The notes below the pieces were generated by a model. The model was not told the DNA's origin. It made no database searches and saw only the letters and a list, made by a program, of their open reading frames with translations. Both the position numbers and the translations under genes were made by a program. From NCBI GenBank assembly GCA_947497245.1, contig CANMFO010000003.1:434001-498000 (forward strand): DNA of 64,000 bases, in the 5' to 3' direction. Every line of letters starts with the position of its first letter. Position 1 is the first letter of the stretch. This stretch comes from an uncultured Flavobacteriaceae bacterium (GTDB lineage: Bacteria; Bacteroidota; Bacteroidia; Flavobacteriales; Flavobacteriaceae). Positions 36,484-45,468 of the stretch are shown here, in pieces.

Positions 36484-38349
36484 ATGGGAAAAGCAAAGTT
36501 TTACCTTGGATTGGCCACCGGTCTGGCCTTCCTTGCATGTAAAACAGAACTGAAAGAAATGCAGGAGCAGCCCCAACGAAACAAAAAAGAAGTAGTCTAT
36601 CAGGTCTTTACCCGGCTCTTTGGAAATACCAACACGAATAACAAGCCTTGGGGAACCCTTGGCGAAAATGGCGTGGGAAAATTTTCGGATTTTTCGGAAA
36701 ACGCCCTTCGAGAGATCAAGGACCTGGGGGTGACCCATATCTGGTACACTGGTGTTCCGCACCACGATCTGATCACCGATTATTCGTCCTTCGGCATTTC
36801 CAATGATGACCCGGATATCGTGAAGGGCCGTGCCGGCTCCCCTTATGCGGTCAAGGATTATTACAATGTCGATCCCGATTTGGCGGATAACCCGGCTGAG
36901 CGTTTACAGGAATTCGGCGCATTGATCGAACGTACCCATAGGGCGGGCTTGAAGCTGCTCATCGATATCGTGCCCAATCATGTGGCCAGAAACTACGAGG
37001 GCAAGTCCACGCCCAAGGGTATTGACCCCTTTGGGGCCACCGACGATACCAGCGTGGAATATGCCAGGGACAATAATTTTTACTATATCCCAAATACGCC
37101 CTTCGTTGTTCCTGAATGGCAAAATGGCTACCTTCCCCTTGGGGGCGAAGTACATATGCTGGCAGACAAAAAATTTAGCGAAAACCCGGCGAAATGGACA
37201 GGGAACGGATCCCGCCTGGCCCGCCCGGATAGTAAGGATTGGTACGAAACGGTAAAGATCAATTACGGTGTGCGCCCAGATGGCTCCCTCGATTTTGACA
37301 GGCTTCCCGAAGACTATGGTGCCAAGGGATATGTCGCGCATTATCGGTTTTGGGAAGCGAGGGAAGTGCCCAGTTCCTGGATAAAGTTCAAAGACATTGC
37401 GCTGTTCTGGATCGATTTTGGCGTGGATGGCTTTCGGTACGATATGGCCGAAATGGTGCCGGTGGAGTTTTGGAGCTATATGAACTCCCACATCAAAATG
37501 AAGAACAAGGATGCCTTTTTATTGGCCGAAGTCTACGATCCTGGACGGTACCGAGACTATATCCAAAAAGGGAAGATGGACTATTTGTACGACAAGGTCG
37601 AGATGTACGATTCCTTAAAACATGTGGTACAGGGCCACGGGTGGACGGATCATATCCCGGTGGTCAAGAAGGGCACTCGGGACATTGAGCACCATATGCT
37701 GCACTTTTTGGAAAACCACGACGAACAAAGAATTGCGAGCCCCGATTTCGCTGGGGATGCCGAAAAAGGGAAGCCGGCCATGGTGGTGTCCGCAACGATG
37801 ACCACCGCCCCGACCATGATCTACTTTGGGCAGGAAGTGGGGGAACCTGCCAACGAGGATGCCGGTTTTGGAAAGCCCTCCCGTACCTCTATTTTTGATT
37901 ATATCGGTGTGCCCAGCCACCAGCGATGGGTCAATGACAAAAAGTTTGATGGTGGCCAGCTATCAAAAGAAGAAAAAGCCCTTCGCGATTTTTATAAGCG
38001 CCTGCTCAATTTCACGGTTCAAAGCGATGCCCTGATGGGCGAGTACCGCGACATCCATTTTTTCAATAAGGACCACACCAAAAACTATAACCATAGGATC
38101 CTGTCCTATGTTCGCTGGTCCGCCAGGGAGAAATTGATTGTAGTTTCCAATTTCGACGCTAGCGACAGCTATGGTTTTGCGCTTAAAATCCCTCCCGAAA
38201 TCATCGAAATTTGGAATTTGGAAGATGGGTCATACCCGCTTGTGGACATGCTGTACGGAACGGTCAAAACAATGCGGGTCGAGAAAGGAAGTGGGACGGT
38301 AGATCTTGAAATGGGACCTTTGGAATCGTTTATCCTTAAGATACGGTAA
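36484..38349 (+). CDS. GH13 alpha-amylase-type lipoprotein
   Basis: A 621-residue secreted lipoprotein (signal MGKAKFYLGLATGLAFLAC). All four GH13 regions are visible: DIVPNHV, DGFRYDMAE with nucleophile Asp320, LLAEVYDP with acid/base Glu349, and FLENHDEQR with Asp413. A C-terminal beta-domain (about 540-621) follows. It likely cuts alpha-1,4-glucans into maltose-type sugars outside the cytoplasm, supplying the GH65 phosphorylase. I chose the ATG at 36484, immediately after the GH65 stop, because it begins the signal peptide; an upstream open frame overlaps GH65 and has no signal. Confidence 0.93.
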   Translation: MGKAKFYLGLATGLAFLACKTELKEMQEQPQRNKKEVVYQVFTRLFGNTNTNNKPWGTLGENGVGKFSDFSENALREIKDLGVTHIWYTGVPHHDLITDYSSFGISNDDPDIVKGRAGSPYAVKDYYNVDPDLADNPAERLQEFGALIERTHRAGLKLLIDIVPNHVARNYEGKSTPKGIDPFGATDDTSVEYARDNNFYYIPNTPFVVPEWQNGYLPLGGEVHMLADKKFSENPAKWTGNGSRLARPDSKDWYETVKINYGVRPDGSLDFDRLPEDYGAKGYVAHYRFWEAREVPSSWIKFKDIALFWIDFGVDGFRYDMAEMVPVEFWSYMNSHIKMKNKDAFLLAEVYDPGRYRDYIQKGKMDYLYDKVEMYDSLKHVVQGHGWTDHIPVVKKGTRDIEHHMLHFLENHDEQRIASPDFAGDAEKGKPAMVVSATMTTAPTMIYFGQEVGEPANEDAGFGKPSRTSIFDYIGVPSHQRWVNDKKFDGGQLSKEEKALRDFYKRLLNFTVQSDALMGEYRDIHFFNKDHTKNYNHRILSYVRWSAREKLIVVSNFDASDSYGFALKIPPEIIEIWNLEDGSYPLVDMLYGTVKTMRVEKGSGTVDLEMGPLESFILKIR

Positions 38350-38398
38350 AAAAGGCCTCCGAAGTGGAAGCCTGTGTACCCTGCCAAGCTTGGAGGCG

Positions 38399-38815
38399 TT
38401 ATTTGACCCTGTTGTAGACCAGACCGACCAATAGGCCCATAACCGAAAGATGAACGATCCATATCAATCCATTGATCAGTGCCCCGGTCATATCGAGCAC
38501 ATTACTTGTGGCGTAATCGATGATCCCTTCCCCGAACCCTATAAAGATACCCATCCAAACGCCATATTTCAGACCGTCCATCAGGTTGTAATGTGCGGCC
38601 CCCCATTTTCTAAAGACCGTGCTGAAGGCAAAGGCCTGAACGAGACAGCCAATGGCCAAAACCCCAAAATCGGGTTCTGCCCTGACCACTCCGGTCGCAC
38701 TGCCCAAATGATCGTTTAAAAAACGGTCGGCCAGAACGGCCCATAGTAGAAAGCCCCCCATCTGGGACCAAATAGCGGCGACAACGGTCGCGATCAAGTT
38801 GGTTTTTGTAAACAT
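38399..38815 (-). CDS. Four-helix membrane protein, function unknown
   Basis: A 138-residue protein with about four hydrophobic segments (roughly 5-27, 45-65, 85-105 and 112-135). I do not recognise a named family with certainty; the layout resembles small DUF1761-like inner-membrane proteins. The ATG at 38815 gives MFTKTNLIATVVAAIW, a sensible membrane-protein start; an earlier in-frame ATG at 38887 would add a 24-residue polar leader. It stands alone, converging with the amylase gene 49 bp away. Confidence 0.65.
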   Translation of the reverse strand: MFTKTNLIATVVAAIWSQMGGFLLWAVLADRFLNDHLGSATGVVRAEPDFGVLAIGCLVQAFAFSTVFRKWGAAHYNLMDGLKYGVWMGIFIGFGEGIIDYATSNVLDMTGALINGLIWIVHLSVMGLLVGLVYNRVK

Positions 38816-38963
38816 ATTTTTCAGTTTTATAGGTTGTTGTTGTGATAAATGTAAAGAAAAAGAGAAGATATGGAACACATTTAACATTCATATCGTATTG
38901 ATTGTAGGGCAGTTGGGGTTTTATTACATTGCTTTGGGGATGGCCATTGCCCCTAGACCAATT

Positions 38964-38992
38964 TTTGGATTGGGGAACCAATCGTATATTTG
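38964..38992 (+). promoter_or_regulatory. Bacteroidota promoter (-33 and -7) for the glycerophosphodiesterase gene
   Basis: TTTG (38964-38967) and TATATTTG (38985-38992) match the -33 and TAnnTTTG -7 elements with a 17-bp spacer. Transcription would start just before 39000, about 20 bases upstream of the ATG at 39022. The adjacent flavoprotein gene overlaps by one base and probably shares this promoter. Confidence 0.65.
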
Positions 38993-39021
38993 AATGGTAG
39001 TTTCAAACTAAAAAGAAAAGA

Positions 39022-39765
39022 ATGCGATTTATTGGGTTGTTACTTTCATTACTTTTATTGCCAAGCTGTGAAAATATGAACGAAACCTTGGTTATTGGAC
39101 ATCGGGGCGCTATGGGCCATGTAACGGAAAACACCTTGGCATCTGTCCAAAAGGCATTGGATATGGAGGTGGATGGGATAGAGATCGATGTCTTCAAGAT
39201 TGCCTCCGGAGAGACAGTGGTATTCCACGACAATACGGTGGATCGGCTAACCGATGGAAGCGGCAAGATAGAGGATTACGACCTTTTCAACCTGAAGAAG
39301 CTCACATTGCACGGGAACCACCACATCCCACTGCTCGAGGATGTCCTGAAACTGATCGATAACAGGGTGCGCCTGAATATAGAACTCAAAGGGGCGGGTA
39401 CTTCCAAAGGGGTGGACTCCATCATGGACCATTTTATCAGGGAACAGGGATGGTCGCCCGAAAATTTTCTGATTTCCAGTTTTAATTGGGACGAACTTAG
39501 GGAAATGCGAAAAATTAATCCCAATGTGGCCATTGCCGTATTGGTGGGGGATAACCCCTTGGATGCCATCCCGATTGCCAAAGAACTGAAAGCCGAGGCC
39601 ATCAACCCCAGTTTTAAGACGTTGAATTTGGAGGTCGTCGACAAAATTCGTGGATCGGACCTTAAGATCTACACTTGGACGGTCAACGACCCCAGGGATA
39701 TCGAATTGGCCAAGAAATGGGCGGTCGACGCGATAATTACGAACTACCCAGAGCGCGTGAACTGA
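39022..39765 (+). CDS. Glycerophosphodiester phosphodiesterase, lipoprotein
   Basis: A 247-residue protein with a lipoprotein signal (GLLLSLLLLPSC, Cys16). GDPD motifs are intact: VIGHRGAMGHVTENTLAS, then DGIEIDVF and GETVVFHDNTVDRLT, and the late TWTVND. It would hydrolyse glycerophosphodiesters from phospholipid breakdown into glycerol 3-phosphate and an alcohol, in the periplasm. The stop codon overlaps the start of the next gene (TGATG), so the two are translationally coupled, although no functional link is obvious. Confidence 0.93.
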   Translation: MRFIGLLLSLLLLPSCENMNETLVIGHRGAMGHVTENTLASVQKALDMEVDGIEIDVFKIASGETVVFHDNTVDRLTDGSGKIEDYDLFNLKKLTLHGNHHIPLLEDVLKLIDNRVRLNIELKGAGTSKGVDSIMDHFIREQGWSPENFLISSFNWDELREMRKINPNVAIAVLVGDNPLDAIPIAKELKAEAINPSFKTLNLEVVDKIRGSDLKIYTWTVNDPRDIELAKKWAVDAIITNYPERVN

Positions 39766-41045
39766 TGTTCGATGTGATCGTTATCGGTGGTGGCGCGGCG
39801 GGATTTTATGCGGCCATCCATATGGCGGAGGCCAATCCTGGACTGAACATTGCGATTTTGGAACGGGGCAAGGAAGTCTTGGGGAAGGTAAAGGTTTCCG
39901 GCGGCGGAAGGTGCAATGTGACCCATGCCGAATTTGATCCTGGCGAACTCGTTAAGAATTACCCAAGGGGCGAAAAAGAACTTTTGGGCCCGTTCCATGC
40001 CTACGGAAGTGGGGATACAGTGGCCTTTTTTGAGGAAAGGGGCATCAAACTTAAGATAGAGGAGGACGGAAGGGTATTCCCCGTCAGCAATTCTTCCCAG
40101 ACCATTATCGATTGCCTACTGGGGGAAACGGAGCGATTGGGGGTCAAGGTCTTAAGGCACAGTTCCGTGACCAATATCAAATCCATCACTTCGGGTAGAA
40201 AGGAAAATACGTGGGAGGTCACTTCCATCAAACACGTTTATCAAGCCAAAAAAATATTGGTGGCGACCGGAAGCAATCCGAAAATCTGGAAGCTGCTGGA
40301 AAAGTTGGGCCATACCATCGAACCTCCGGTCCCCTCGTTGTTTACCTTCAATATCAAGGATGGGCGCATCAACGGGATCCCGGGGGTAAGTACCCCTGCC
40401 GAGGTGGCGGTGTTGGCCAAGCGCAAGTACAACCCTAAAATTACGATTCAGTTAAAGAGCCAGACCGCCGATAATGCCCTACTCTCGGCCTCCGGCCCCT
40501 TATTGATCACCCATTGGGGACTGAGCGGCCCCGCCGTATTAAAATTGTCGGCCTGGGGAGCCAAGCTGTTGAGCGAATACAATTACCGTTTTAAGATTCG
40601 GGTCAATTGGCTGGCCGACTTCAACAAAGGTTCCGTTTTGCCCTATCTTATGGAGATAAAGGAGGTAGAGGCGAAAAAAACCGTATTGCGCACCAAGGCC
40701 GTGGACATTCCCCGGCGCTTATGGATAAACTTGGTAAGGGCATCGGGTTTGGACGAGGATACCAAATGGGCGGATACCACTAAAATACAGCTGCAACGTT
40801 TGGCAGATCAGTTGACCGACTGTGAGTTTCATGTCGAGGGAAAGAGTACCTTTAAAGAGGAATTTGTAACCGCTGGAGGTGTTGATCTGAAGGAAATAAA
40901 TTTTAAGACCTTTGAAAGTAAATTGTTGCCAAATCTTTATTTTGCTGGGGAAGTGATCAATGTCGATGCCATTACCGGTGGGTTCAATTTTCAAAATGCA
41001 TGGACCAGCGGGTATTTGGCGGCAAAGGGGATAGTGGGGACATGA
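39765..41045 (+). CDS. HI0933/BaiN-like FAD-dependent oxidoreductase
   Basis: A 426-residue flavoprotein. The N-terminal dinucleotide-binding motif is VIVIGGGAAGFYAA; VKVSGGGRCNVTH is the HI0933-family signature, and the C-terminal FAGEVINVDAITGGFNFQNAWTSG is the second FAD-contacting motif. Members are widespread cytoplasmic oxidoreductases of uncertain substrate. I chose the ATG at 39765 because it begins directly before the FAD motif and overlaps the previous stop by one base; an upstream open frame lies inside the preceding gene. Confidence 0.92.
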   Translation: MFDVIVIGGGAAGFYAAIHMAEANPGLNIAILERGKEVLGKVKVSGGGRCNVTHAEFDPGELVKNYPRGEKELLGPFHAYGSGDTVAFFEERGIKLKIEEDGRVFPVSNSSQTIIDCLLGETERLGVKVLRHSSVTNIKSITSGRKENTWEVTSIKHVYQAKKILVATGSNPKIWKLLEKLGHTIEPPVPSLFTFNIKDGRINGIPGVSTPAEVAVLAKRKYNPKITIQLKSQTADNALLSASGPLLITHWGLSGPAVLKLSAWGAKLLSEYNYRFKIRVNWLADFNKGSVLPYLMEIKEVEAKKTVLRTKAVDIPRRLWINLVRASGLDEDTKWADTTKIQLQRLADQLTDCEFHVEGKSTFKEEFVTAGGVDLKEINFKTFESKLLPNLYFAGEVINVDAITGGFNFQNAWTSGYLAAKGIVGT

Positions 41046-41101
41046 TGGTCCCCAAACCGGGACCCCGCCGAACTGGCGTCCGTTTGTGTAAATAAAGGGC
41101 A

Positions 41102-41647
41102 ATGGGAACATATATAGCACTTCTTCGGGGAATAAACGTCAGCGGACAAAAGAAGATAAAGATGGCCGAATTGGGCCAAATGATGCGGCAATTGGGCTTT
41201 CAGGAAGTGGTGACCTATATCCAAAGCGGAAACCTTATTTTTAATTCTGGCCGTTCCAAGGTCCGAGACCTGGAGGAAACGATCAAAGCGGGAATCGAAA
41301 GTACCTTTGGCTTTGACGTGCCCGTTTTGGTGAAAACCCGGACCGACCTCACAGCTATAGTGGCTGAAAACCCGTTCAACGAGTCCAAACTGCTAGAGGC
41401 CAACGGGGTCTACTATGTGCTCCTAAAAGAAGAACCCGAACCCGGTCTGATAACCAGCTTGCAACAGGAAACCTATGTCAATGAGCAATTCCATATTGCC
41501 AAAGGCTGTGTTTACCTTGCTTGCTTGAAAGGTTATGGAAACGCAAAATTAAGCAACAACCTAATGGAAAGAAAACTCAAGGTCCCGGCGACGACCAGGA
41601 ATCACAGGACGATGTTGAAGTTGTTGGAACTTTCAAAAAGACACTAA
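41102..41647 (+). CDS. DUF1697-family protein
   Basis: A 181-residue soluble protein that fits DUF1697 end to end: it begins YIALLRGINVSGQKKIKMAEL and has VVTYIQSGNLIFNS and a C-terminal RNHRTMLKLLEL. The function of the family is unknown. It sits 56 bp downstream of the flavoprotein gene and may be co-transcribed. Confidence 0.9.
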   Translation: MGTYIALLRGINVSGQKKIKMAELGQMMRQLGFQEVVTYIQSGNLIFNSGRSKVRDLEETIKAGIESTFGFDVPVLVKTRTDLTAIVAENPFNESKLLEANGVYYVLLKEEPEPGLITSLQQETYVNEQFHIAKGCVYLACLKGYGNAKLSNNLMERKLKVPATTRNHRTMLKLLELSKRH

Positions 41648-41725
41648 GGCCAACAATCCGAAATGTGCGTCCGACGCCCACTTTTTGAATCAATCGCGCA
41701 ACTTATGCATGCCTTTTCCACAAAC

Positions 41726-42199
41726 TCAATTGAGTTCCCATATCTTATAGTTCAAGGCCGTGGCGAAACAGATCCAGAGTAAATAAGGAATCAATAAAAA
41801 GGCCGCCAGGTTGCTGACTACCTTAAACCATCGGATGGTCAGTAGCAACAGGATGAGTAGGGTAACGATCACCATCAACGCCCAAAAGGGCTCCCGTAAC
41901 CCGAAGAAGACGATACTCCAGGTGGCGTTCAACAGCAACTGAAACCCAAAATGGTATAGGGCGGTCTTTACCCAGAGGTGATAGAACCCTTTGGCCCAGA
42001 CAATTCCCGCGGCAACACCCATCATAATGTACAGGACGGTCCACACCGGTGCAAAGATCCAGTTTGGCGGATTGAAACCGGGTTTGTTCAAACCCCCATA
42101 CCAACCGTTTATGGAGCTTTGCGTGGCAAAGCTCGAAAGGAAGCCAATGACCAAACAGATGACAACGGCAATTCCGATATAGGTCAGTTTCTTTTTCAA
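41726..42199 (-). CDS. tspO: TspO/MBR-family membrane protein
   Basis: A 157-residue protein with five hydrophobic segments and the family signature WYGGLNKPGFNPPNWIFAPVW. Later motifs (WAKGF, LLLNATWSIVFFGL and the C-terminal ATALNYKIWELN) complete the family pattern. TspO proteins bind porphyrins and similar ligands in the membrane; their role here is unknown. The first codon is TTG at 42199; a TAG lies in frame 18 bases upstream and there is no ATG before the first membrane segment, so TTG must start it. It is a single gene, convergent with DUF1697. Confidence 0.92.
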   Translation of the reverse strand: MKKKLTYIGIAVVICLVIGFLSSFATQSSINGWYGGLNKPGFNPPNWIFAPVWTVLYIMMGVAAGIVWAKGFYHLWVKTALYHFGFQLLLNATWSIVFFGLREPFWALMVIVTLLILLLLTIRWFKVVSNLAAFLLIPYLLWICFATALNYKIWELN

Positions 42200-42361
42200 A
42201 GGGTTGGAGTATTTCCCCTAAAATAGTGATTTATTAATCAGGCACCAACTTGAAAATTTTAAATCTCTTTTAGGCCAGATGCCCGATTTGGGCCTAGGTC
42301 CCGGCAGGATTTTGCACCATAAAGACGATGCGAGGGCAAATAAGAAGTGTGTTTTAAAAAC

Positions 42362-42369
42362 TATCTTTG
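42362..42369 (+). promoter_or_regulatory. Bacteroidota -7 element for mvaD
   Basis: TATCTTTG is a perfect TAnnTTTG match 17 bp before the ATG at 42387, implying a leader of about ten bases. It also supports choosing that ATG over an upstream open reading start at 42279. Confidence 0.65.
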
Positions 42370-42386
42370 CACAAATTTCCGTTCAA

Positions 42387-43469
42387 ATGACCGACAACGA
42401 CTTTGTTCCCGTTCCCTATACACATCAGGCCATGGCCGGAAAAATAGGCTGGGAGGCTCCCAGCAACATCGCCCTGGTGAAGTATTGGGGCAAGAAAGCG
42501 AACCAGATTCCGGCCAACCCATCGATCAGTTTTACCTTGAGCGCCAGTACCACCACCACTTTGGTCACCTATCGGAAGTTGGAACAATTTGGAGAGGAAT
42601 TTGATTTCGACTTCCTCTTCGAGGGAACGGCCAAGGAGGAATTCAAACCCAAGATCAAGACTTTTTTCTCGCGTATTGAACGATTCCTGCCTTTTTTAAA
42701 GCAATATCATTTCACGATCGAAAGTTCAAATTCCTTTCCCCATAGCAGCGGCATAGCCTCTTCCGCCAGTAGTATGGCGGCCCTGGCCCTTTGCCTGGTG
42801 GCATTGGAAAAACGGTTGAACCCTGCGATGTCTCCCGAATTCCTTACAAAAAAGGCCTCTTTCCTGGCCCGTTTGGGATCGGGAAGTGCGTGTCGCAGCG
42901 TCCAAGGGGATTTGGTACAATGGGGGGCGCATACCGGTACTGTGGGAAGTTCGGACCTGTATGGGATCAAATATCCCTATGCGGTGCATCCCATCTTTGG
43001 GAACTATCAGGATACCATTTTGTTGGTCGACAGGGGGCCAAAGCAAGTGAGCAGTACCCTAGGCCATGATTTGATGCACGGACATCCCTTTTCCCAACAG
43101 CGTTTCGACCAAGCGCAACAAAACCTGACGAAATTACGCCCGGTTTTTGAGGAAGGCGATCTGGATGCCTTTGTTGAAATCGTGGAAAGTGAGGCGTTGA
43201 CACTGCATGCCATGATGATGACCAGTCTGCCCTATTTCGTTTTGATAAAACCCAATACCTTGGAAATCATCAATAAAATATGGGCATTCCGGCAAAAGTC
43301 AAAAACCCACCTCTGCTTCACCCTGGATGCTGGTGCCAATGTGCACCTGCTGTACCCTGAGGGCGAAAAGGGGGAAGTGCTTCAATTTATTAAAAATGAA
43401 CTGGTTGCATATTGCGAAAACGGGCAGTATATTTGCGACAAAATTGGTTACGGGCCCAAAAAGATGTAA
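42387..43469 (+). CDS. mvaD: Diphosphomevalonate decarboxylase
   Basis: A 360-residue GHMP-fold enzyme that decarboxylates mevalonate diphosphate to isopentenyl diphosphate. Clear signatures are APSNIALVKYWGKK, PSISFTLS, and the ATP-loop SFPHSSGIASSASSMAALAL. RLGSGSACRSVQGDLVQW contains the Ser/Arg residues of the active site, and TLDAGANVHLLYP lies near the end. The start at 42387 follows a strong -7 element; residues encoded upstream of it are not conserved. It opens the isoprenoid cluster and is 144 bp upstream of the mevalonate kinase gene. Confidence 0.96.
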   Translation: MTDNDFVPVPYTHQAMAGKIGWEAPSNIALVKYWGKKANQIPANPSISFTLSASTTTTLVTYRKLEQFGEEFDFDFLFEGTAKEEFKPKIKTFFSRIERFLPFLKQYHFTIESSNSFPHSSGIASSASSMAALALCLVALEKRLNPAMSPEFLTKKASFLARLGSGSACRSVQGDLVQWGAHTGTVGSSDLYGIKYPYAVHPIFGNYQDTILLVDRGPKQVSSTLGHDLMHGHPFSQQRFDQAQQNLTKLRPVFEEGDLDAFVEIVESEALTLHAMMMTSLPYFVLIKPNTLEIINKIWAFRQKSKTHLCFTLDAGANVHLLYPEGEKGEVLQFIKNELVAYCENGQYICDKIGYGPKKM

Positions 43470-43613
43470 CTTTTTATCATAATACGGCTTGATTGGCGTT
43501 TAGGAAGTGCCCGTTGAACAAAAAATAGAAGGAATGTTGGGGGTTTTGGGATTGGCTGGGAAGCGGCCAAACCACGGTTTTCGATTTTTCAGAATTCATT
43601 TTTAATCAGATCA

Positions 43614-44552
43614 ATGAAAGGTCCATTGTTTTATTCTAAGATTCTTCTCTTTGGGGAATACGGTATCATCAAAGATTCCAAGGGGCTTTCCATTCCCTAT
43701 AACTTCTTTAAGGGTGCGTTGAAGACCGATGAAAACGGTACTGGAAATGCACTTGAATCAAACAAAAATTTGCGGGCTTTTGCCGAGTACCTCCAGGATA
43801 TGGCAGAGGAAACCCCCGAATTGGTACATTTTGATATCAAGGCCCTGCTAAGGGATATCGCTGCAGGAATGTATTTCGATAGCTCCATACCCCAAGGTTA
43901 TGGCGTGGGCAGCAGCGGGGCATTGGTGGCGGCCATATATGATAAATACGCCTTTGATAAAATTACCGTTCTCGAAAACCTCACGCGCGACAAACTGTTG
44001 AGGTTAAAGCAGATTTTCGGTAGGATGGAATCGTTTTTTCATGGAAAATCATCGGGACTGGATCCTTTGAACAGCTATCTCAGCCTGCCCATCCTGATCA
44101 ATTCCCAGGACAATATAGAATCGACCAGTATCCCGTCCCAAAACATGGAGGGAAAGGGTGCCGTTTTCCTGCTGGACAGCGGAACCACAGGGGAAACCGC
44201 CCCCATGGTGCAGATTTTCATGGAAAAAATGAAAAGCGAAGGGTTCCGCAATATGCTGAAAGATCAGTTCATTCGGCATACCGACGCCTGTGTCGAGGAT
44301 TTCGTAAACGGCAACGTGAAATCACTTTTCGGGAACCTGAAGCAACTGTCCCATGTGGTACTGGATAACTTCAAACCGATGATCCCGGCCAAGTTCCATC
44401 AACTATGGCAACAGGGAATTGAGACCAACGACTATTACCTAAAGCTTTGTGGATCAGGTGGCGGAGGCTATATTTTGGGCTTTACCCAAGATATCGATAG
44501 GGCCAAGACCGCACTGAAAGACTACAATTTAGAAGTGGTGTACAACTTCTAA
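43614..44552 (+). CDS. Mevalonate kinase-type GHMP kinase
   Basis: A 312-residue GHMP kinase. SKILLFGEYGII is the N-terminal substrate motif, IPQGYGVGSSGALVAAIYD the glycine/serine-rich ATP loop, and LKLCGSGGGGYILGF the third motif. The family phosphorylates mevalonate with ATP, and the position between the decarboxylase and a prenyltransferase gene supports that reaction; phosphomevalonate kinase cannot be fully excluded. A single kinase here means the other mevalonate kinase is encoded elsewhere. Confidence 0.88.
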   Translation: MKGPLFYSKILLFGEYGIIKDSKGLSIPYNFFKGALKTDENGTGNALESNKNLRAFAEYLQDMAEETPELVHFDIKALLRDIAAGMYFDSSIPQGYGVGSSGALVAAIYDKYAFDKITVLENLTRDKLLRLKQIFGRMESFFHGKSSGLDPLNSYLSLPILINSQDNIESTSIPSQNMEGKGAVFLLDSGTTGETAPMVQIFMEKMKSEGFRNMLKDQFIRHTDACVEDFVNGNVKSLFGNLKQLSHVVLDNFKPMIPAKFHQLWQQGIETNDYYLKLCGSGGGGYILGFTQDIDRAKTALKDYNLEVVYNF

Positions 44553-44562
44553 AACCCCAAAA

Positions 44563-45468
44563 ATGCTTAGCAGAAAAAACAAGCTCCTGCTTTTAAAGTT
44601 ATTGAGTCTGTTTTCCGTGGTGCGTGGCTATAATATCCTAATGATCGGGTTGGCGCAGTACTTGGCATCCATTTACATCCTTGCCCCCCAGTTGCCCCTA
44701 CGGAGCGTGGTTTTCGACCTTAATCTTTTTCTCATTGTACTGGCCTCGGCCTTGGTCATTGCCAGCGGATACATCATCAATAACTTTTACGACGCTGAGA
44801 AAGACCTGATCAACAAGCCCAGAAAAAGCATGTTGGACCGCTTGGTGAGCCAACGCTTTAAGCTCACCACCTATTTTGTGCTCAATTTTTTGTCGGTCTT
44901 TGCCGCCAGCTATGTTTCCTTTAGGGCCGTCCTTTTTTTTTCGGCCTATATTTTTGGAATATGGTTCTATTCGCACAAACTTAAAAAAGTGCCTTTTGTG
45001 GGGAATTTTGTATCCGCTACCCTGGCCATAGCCCCTTTCTTTGCGGTCTTTGTATATTACAAAAACTTTGAGACGGTCATTTTTGTACATGCCGTATTCC
45101 TGTTCTTGCTGATTTTGGTCCGGGAAATGATCAAGGACCTGGAAAATATGACCGGGGATATGGCACAGAACTATCGAACAATACCCATTATTTATGGGGT
45201 TCGGTTCTCCAAAATGCTCATTGCCGTCCTTATCCTTTTGACACTACTGCCTTCCTGGCTGTTGATCACCAAGTTCGACGTGGGCCTTATGGACTATTAT
45301 TTCATGGGGAGCATATTCTTGCTATTGCCGTTCTTGTTGTTGCTTTTGAGGTCGAGGCATAAAATGCACTATGTTTGGTTGCACAATATTCTTAAATTAA
45401 TGATCATTGCCGGGGTGTTCAGTATTCTGTTGATCGATATCGACCTCGTCCTAAACCGAATCCTCTAA
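44563..45468 (+). CDS. UbiA-family prenyltransferase (geranylgeranylglycerol-phosphate type)
   Basis: A 301-residue integral membrane protein with about eight hydrophobic segments. The first Asp-rich motif is NNFYDAEKDLINKPRK (Asp77, Asp81) and the second is REMIKDLENMTGDMAQNYRT. These bind the prenyl diphosphate through magnesium. Flavobacterial homologues next to mevalonate genes are often named as geranylgeranylglycerol-phosphate geranylgeranyltransferases, the archaeal ether-lipid enzyme; I cannot verify the acceptor from sequence. It begins 10 bp after the kinase gene, and its stop overlaps the nitrilase start (TAATG). Confidence 0.87.
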   Translation: MLSRKNKLLLLKLLSLFSVVRGYNILMIGLAQYLASIYILAPQLPLRSVVFDLNLFLIVLASALVIASGYIINNFYDAEKDLINKPRKSMLDRLVSQRFKLTTYFVLNFLSVFAASYVSFRAVLFFSAYIFGIWFYSHKLKKVPFVGNFVSATLAIAPFFAVFVYYKNFETVIFVHAVFLFLLILVREMIKDLENMTGDMAQNYRTIPIIYGVRFSKMLIAVLILLTLLPSWLLITKFDVGLMDYYFMGSIFLLLPFLLLLLRSRHKMHYVWLHNILKLMIIAGVFSILLIDIDLVLNRIL

